64,000 bases of DNA, from assembly GCF_014642655.1 (NCBI RefSeq), contig NZ_BMIR01000002.1, forward strand, positions 1 through 64,000. The letters are read 5' to 3'. Source of the stretch: Pullulanibacillus camelliae (GTDB taxonomy: Bacteria; Bacillota; Bacilli; Bacillales; Sporolactobacillaceae). The translations under genes were made by a program, and so were the position numbers. Below the pieces are notes generated by a model. The model did no database searches. It worked only from the letters and a program-made list of their open reading frames with translations, and was not told the DNA's origin. Within the stretch, counting starts at the first letter, position 1; each line of letters begins with the position of its first letter. This document shows, one piece after another, positions 60,221 to 64,000 of this stretch.

Positions 60221-60448
60221 GTATTTTCCCCCCTTATAATAAAAACGGATCCCCAAATAATACTGAGGAAGTATACATATCTATTCCTACCTATTTACTA
60301 GGATAATATCTTTATAAACTACACCATTTCATGGATCAAGTCAAAGCATTGATTTAACGTAAGTACACTATAAATCGGAATTTTTGTATTAAAAGAAAAA
60401 TAGACATAGAATAATAATAGAATAGGGAACCTTGAGAGGAGAAGGACG

Positions 60449-61787
60449 ATGACTAAAAACATTACAATGCAGAATATTGAGCAGTATTCACAGCAGCTTC
60501 GTGAAGAGAATGAAAAGCATCCGCTCATGAATGCCGTCATCAAAAATGGCATCGATGCTGTTGCCGAGCAGCCTGAAGCCGTTGTGGCAATGAATCATGT
60601 GTTTTCAGAGGAAATCAAAACTGGAAGGGTAAGCAACCAAAAGCAGAGTGGGCGCTGCTGGATGTTTGCAGCCTTGAATACTTTTCATCATAAGATCAAC
60701 CCACTTTTTAAGCTAAAGGACTTTGAACTGTCACAGAATTACACGAATTTCTGGGATAAATTTGAGAAGGCCAATTTCTTCTTAGAAAGCGTGATAACAA
60801 CGGCTGAGGAGCCATTAAATGGTCGTTTGGTTTCCTGGATTTTGGCGACACCACAGCAGGATGGTGGTCAATGGGATATGCTTGTTTCACTCATTAATAA
60901 GTATGGTGTTGTTCCCAAGCAGGTCATGCCTGAGACATTTCAAAGTGAAACATCAGCACGACTTAATAGTCTGTTAAATACCAAGCTTCGTGAGGCTGCG
61001 GTGAAGCTGAGAGCGCTATGTCAAAAGAGAGCCTCTGAAAAGGACTTACAACAAGCCAAAGAAGCCATACTTTCTGATGTTTATAAAATTCTCTCCTATT
61101 CTTTAGGTGAACCGCCGAAAACGTTCGATTTTGAATATCGCGATACGGATGGTGTTTCATAGAGAACAGGGAATCACTGCGCAAGCCTTTTACAAAAAAT
61201 ATGTCGGTTTAGATCTTGATGACTATGTCAGTATCATCAATGCGCCAACAGAGGATAAACCATTTGGCAAAACTTATACGGTGCAATGCCTTGGCAATGT
61301 AGTGGGAGGCAAACCGATTAAATATTTAAATGTAGACATGGAAACCTTAAAGGCACTGGCAATCCATCAGATTAAGGATAATGAGAGTGTCTGGTTTGGC
61401 TGTGATGTTGGCCAATATTCAAACAGGGATCATGGCATTATGGATACCCGGCTTTTTAATTATGAAAAAACCTTTGGTACGTCATTTGGCATGACAAAGG
61501 CAGAAAGATTGGATTACATGGGGAGCTGCTTAACTCATGCGATGGTGCTCACAGGTGTCAACCTTGTTGATGGGAAACCGAACCGATGGAAGGTTGAGAA
61601 CAGCTGGGGTGATAAGGTGGGTAAAAAAGGTTACTTTGTCATGAGTGATGAATGGATGAGTGAATTTACTTATCAGGTTGTTGTGCATAAGAAATACCTA
61701 TCGGAAAACTTGCAAGTAGCTCTCGAGCAAGAACCGATTGAATTAAAGCCATGGGATCCTATGGGGGCATTGGCATATATGAAATAA
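60449..61787 (+). pseudogene. pepC: Aminopeptidase C (bleomycin hydrolase family), frameshifted
   Basis: Two frames together encode a full-length PepC of about 446 residues. The first part (60449-61162) carries the catalytic Cys in QSGRCWMFAALNTF. The second, offset by +1, continues from about 61152 (VFHREQGITAQAFYKKYVGL) and carries the His in LTHAMVLTGV and the Asn in KVENSWGD. The break is at GATACGGATGGTGTTTCAT (61142-61160), where one extra base (probably a G) puts TAG in frame. All catalytic residues survive, so this is a recent mutation, a sequencing error or, least likely, programmed frameshifting. TATAATAATAG-rich sequence and GAGGAGAAGGACG precede the start. Confidence 0.85.
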
Positions 61788-61855
61788 GGAGAATATAAAT
61801 GGGAGAGGTAAAAACGCTAATTTTTACGTCTCTTTTTGTATTTTTAAGGTAAAAG

Positions 61856-62335
61856 GCTGGGACAGAAGTATTCAGCTCATAGAGCATCCGAACGCATTCA
61901 TAATTTTGAAGGGATGCGTTCGGATTTTGAGTGAATCATGAAGCGCTCCGTCAAAACCCTTCGCTTTCCACGGCATCACCTCAGGCGCGCAGGAGACGCT
62001 AACTTCGGCTTCGACACGCAGGATGTGACGCACCTAGCCGAAGTACCTTAATGGATGTGATGTTTTTAGGCGGAGTGCCTTGAAGAATGAAAGGCACCTA
62101 GACAACCCTGTTTGAGGACCCCCAAGTATTTATGACTAAAAAAATCCCCTATTCCTGCGTCTACTCGTACCGCTTCGCCGTCAGCCTCCTCGGAACAACG
62201 CGTCGTTGATTCGTGAAGTACCGCTGGCCCCGTTCTCATAGGCGTCTCCGTATTTTGACTGCGCTTCCGGTTTCTCTGCCACTTTTATAATCTTATCGTT
62301 CGGTCATAGGGTGAGTCGTTTTGTCTCACCTCAAC
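61856..62335. repeat. Intergenic repeat family R1, copy e (longest form)
   Basis: Starts AAAAGGCTGGGACAGAAGTA with a perfect hairpin CCGAACGCAT / ATGCGTTCGG (61887-61922), AAGCGCTCCGTCAAAACCCT, a middle segment also like copy c (ACGCTAACTTCGGCTTCGAC), then CCCAAGTATTTATGACTAA, CCTGCGTCTACTCGTACCGC and the GGTGAG/CTCACC end. It is near-identical to copy d over its first 110 bases. It fills most of the 748-nt gap 61788-62535; the rest (62341-62535) is the leader of yeeI with a TATAAT at 62437. Confidence 0.8.
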
Positions 62336-62535
62336 TATTCAACTGAGGGTATAACGCAAGTCTATAGCATTCAATGTCACTGATTACAGCTTGACTTAAG
62401 GCTTTCATTGGACTCGAAATGTTCAGCCATTTTATGTATAATAAAATGTGGTATACCATAGCATGCAGGATTTAGGCACAAGGTGCCATGTTTTTATTAT
62501 ATTATCGATCTATTGTTGAAAGTGAGTGGAGTCTA

Positions 62536-63255
62536 ATGGGACGTAAGTGGAATAACATTAAGGATAAAAAGGCATCCAGGGATGCGAACACAAGCCGAAT
62601 CTACGCTAAATTTGGTCGAGAAATCTATGTGGCAGCTAAGCAGGGTGAGCCAGATCCAGAATCCAATCAAGCCTTAAAGGTTGTGCTTGAACGCGCAAAG
62701 ACCTACAGTGTACCGAAAAATATCATTGAGCGCGCTATTGAAAAAGCGAAGGGTGGCGACGATGAAAATTTTGATGAATTACGCTATGAGGGCTTCGGTC
62801 CAAGCGGTTCAGCGATCATTGTCGATACTCTAACGAATAACGTTAATCGAACGGCTTCTGATGTGCGCGCAGCATTTAGTAAAAATGGAGGCAACATGGG
62901 TGTCAATGGCTCAGTTTCCTATATGTTTGATGAAACAGCGGTTATTGGTGTAGAAGGGAAAAATGTAGACGAGGTCTTAGAGCTTTTAATGGAAGCCGAT
63001 GTGGACGCACGTGATATTCTTGAAGAAGAAGATGCGGTTATTGTCTACGCTGAGCCCGATCAATTCCATAATGTGCAACAAGCGTTTAAAGAAGCTGGAG
63101 TTTCAGACTTCACTGTGGCAGAGATCACCATGCTTGCTCAAAATGATGTCACTTTATCAGAAGATGATTTGGCCCAATTCGAGAAATTAATCGATACCCT
63201 TGAAGAGCTTGAAGATGTCAAACAAGTGTATCACAATGTTGATTTAGGTGAATAA
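62536..63255 (+). CDS. yeeI: YebC/PmpR family protein (YeeI type)
   Basis: A 239-residue protein nearly collinear with B. subtilis Yee[21 protein letters not shown] at the start, [40 protein letters not shown] and the ending [12 protein letters not shown]. YebC proteins were annotated as DNA-binding regulators; recent work links family members to relief of ribosome stalling at proline-rich sites. The start at 62536 has GTGGAG 7 nt upstream; the longer frame to 62488 has no ribosome site. Confidence 0.93.
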   Translation: MGRKWNNIKDKKASRDANTSRIYAKFGREIYVAAKQGEPDPESNQALKVVLERAKTYSVPKNIIERAIEKAKGGDDENFDELRYEGFGPSGSAIIVDTLTNNVNRTASDVRAAFSKNGGNMGVNGSVSYMFDETAVIGVEGKNVDEVLELLMEADVDARDILEEEDAVIVYAEPDQFHNVQQAFKEAGVSDFTVAEITMLAQNDVTLSEDDLAQFEKLIDTLEELEDVKQVYHNVDLGE

Positions 63256-63269
63256 GCAAGGGCAGGAAG

Positions 63270-63297
63270 CAGACCTGATAGAGGGTCTGTTTTTTTG
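63270..63297 (+). terminator. Terminator of yeeI
   Basis: CAGACC and GGTCTG close an 8-base loop and are followed by TTTTTTT. Confidence 0.9.
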
Positions 63298-63334
63298 TTA
63301 TTCCGGAAAATAGTTTGGATAACCGATCATAAGA

Positions 63335-63510
63335 AAAAGAGGCATTACCCCCGAACGGCTTCGGAGAGAATCCTGGGAAGGAGCTGATTAGAGTCCGAAA
63401 TAAGAGCGTCTTCGGACAAGAACCATGAGCAAGGAGTCACGACTTAATATTTAGCCCCTGTCCCTCGCATCTATAATGGTTTCCATGTCCATCCCGCTTC
63501 ACTATAATAC
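63335..63510. repeat. Partial R1-like intergenic repeat, copy f
   Basis: TTAATATTTAGCCCCTGTCC and CGCATCTATAATGGTTTCCA are degenerate versions of the R1 blocks. The 394-nt gap 63256-63649 holds this, the yeeI terminator and the AT-rich promoter region of the next gene. Confidence 0.45.
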
Positions 63511-63649
63511 CCACTCTTCTTACTTTAGAAAATCATTTTAACTCTCTTTTTATCGCATGATTTCACTATATTAAACTTTTAGAAAGTACAGTTAAAAGCA
63601 TGACTCTACACTGCCACAATGTTAGAATACAATATATGGAGGGATACAT

Positions 63650-64000
63650 ATGTCAACATTTAGTGGAAAATTAGAAAAATATGCCGAATTGGCTGTGAAA
63701 AATGGTGTCAATATTCAAAAGGGGCAGGAGCTAATGGTAAGCGCGCCCATTTCAGCGGCTCCCTTTGTTCGATTAGTGGCCAAAAAGGCTTATCAAGCAG
63801 GGGCAAAGCATGTCCACTTTAGATGGACGGACGATGCATTAACTCGGACACGCTATTTGTATGCACCAGAGGAGGCTTTTGAGGAGTTTCCTGAATGGCA
63901 ATCGTATACACTTGAATCACTTGCCAAAAAGAATGCAGCCTTTCTCACGATTTATATTCCCAATCCGGAGTTACTTAAGGATATTGATCCAGAAAAAATC
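63650..64000 (+). CDS. M29 family aminopeptidase (AmpS/PepS), 5' part, runs off the window
   Basis: The first 117 residues are present, starting MSTFSGKLEKYAELAVKNGV, then QKGQELMVSAPISAAPFVRL and GAKHVHFRWTDDALTRTRYL. This matches the N-terminal domain of thermophilic metallo-aminopeptidases (AmpS, aminopeptidase T), which are about 410 residues and bind two metals through C-terminal residues not seen here. TGGAGGG precedes the ATG. The gene is open at the window end. Confidence 0.88.
   Translation, partial: MSTFSGKLEKYAELAVKNGVNIQKGQELMVSAPISAAPFVRLVAKKAYQAGAKHVHFRWTDDALTRTRYLYAPEEAFEEFPEWQSYTLESLAKKNAAFLTIYIPNPELLKDIDPEKI

Noticed and set aside
60449-61787. Programmed frameshift in pepC
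   Set aside because: There is no slippery site, downstream stem or precedent for the family; mutation or sequencing error is simpler.

Overview
The window comes from a low-GC, endospore-forming member of the Bacillales. The evidence is an H-type small acid-soluble spore protein, a SinR-like biofilm regulator, a Rap/Phr pair, a divergent nadBCA/nifS locus and a YeeI-type YebC protein, all close to Bacillus forms. I cannot assign the species. No rRNA, tRNA, CRISPR array or intact insertion sequence was seen.

Layout. (1) 0.5-3.4 kb: AraC regulator divergent from a sugar isomerase and a Gfo/Idh oxidoreductase. (2) 3.9-9.2 kb: a GntR-controlled catabolic operon with an ascorbate-type PTS (IIA, IIB, IIC), a phosphotriesterase-like (probably lactonase) enzyme, a creatininase-family hydrolase and a KDPG-type aldolase. 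(3) 9.3-15.4 kb: a FrnE-like thioredoxin-fold protein, two MFS exporters and the aminotransferase PatA. (4) 15.7-22.7 kb: a complete paeninodin-type lasso peptide cluster in the order cyclase C, precursor A, HPr-kinase-like peptide kinase, B1, B2, nucleotidyltransferase, ABC exporter. (5) 22.7-46.3 kb: a large exopolysaccharide operon with an epsA/epsB-type regulatory pair, a candidate EAR antitermination RNA, and epsC, D, F, G, L, M, N counterparts. It also holds extra glycosyltransferases, a CDP-glycerol transferase and cytidylyltransferase, a flippase, an LCP ligase, galE and an embedded sinR-like gene. (6) 46.4 kb: a second, orphan lasso precursor with almost the same leader but a Gly-rich core, followed by an acyltransferase-like gene. 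(7) 47.5-64 kb: sspH, nadA-nadC-nadB, nifS, rap-phr, a DnaJ/TerB-like protein, folD behind a ZTP riboswitch, a P1 peptidase, an alkyltransferase-like protein, a dicarboxylate symporter, a frameshifted pepC, yeeI and the start of an M29 aminopeptidase.

How the parts fit. EpsC-, EpsN- and EpsM-like enzymes should make a UDP-N,N'-diacetylbacillosamine-type sugar that the EpsL-like transferase loads on lipid carrier. Glycosyltransferases extend it, the flippase and EpsG-like polymerase export and polymerise it, and the LCP protein may anchor it. The lasso operon makes, phosphorylates and exports a 24-residue peptide with a predicted 9-residue ring.

The most interesting signal is that the lasso operon, the EPS operon and (weaker) the orphan precursor carry a 16-bp GTTC-N8-GAAC-like element resembling the B. 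subtilis SinR operator. The two best copies sit at the same distance, 26 nt, before the first start codon of the lasso and EPS operons, and a sinR-like gene lies inside the EPS operon. This suggests joint control of matrix and lasso peptide. Two intergenic repeat families are scattered through the window.
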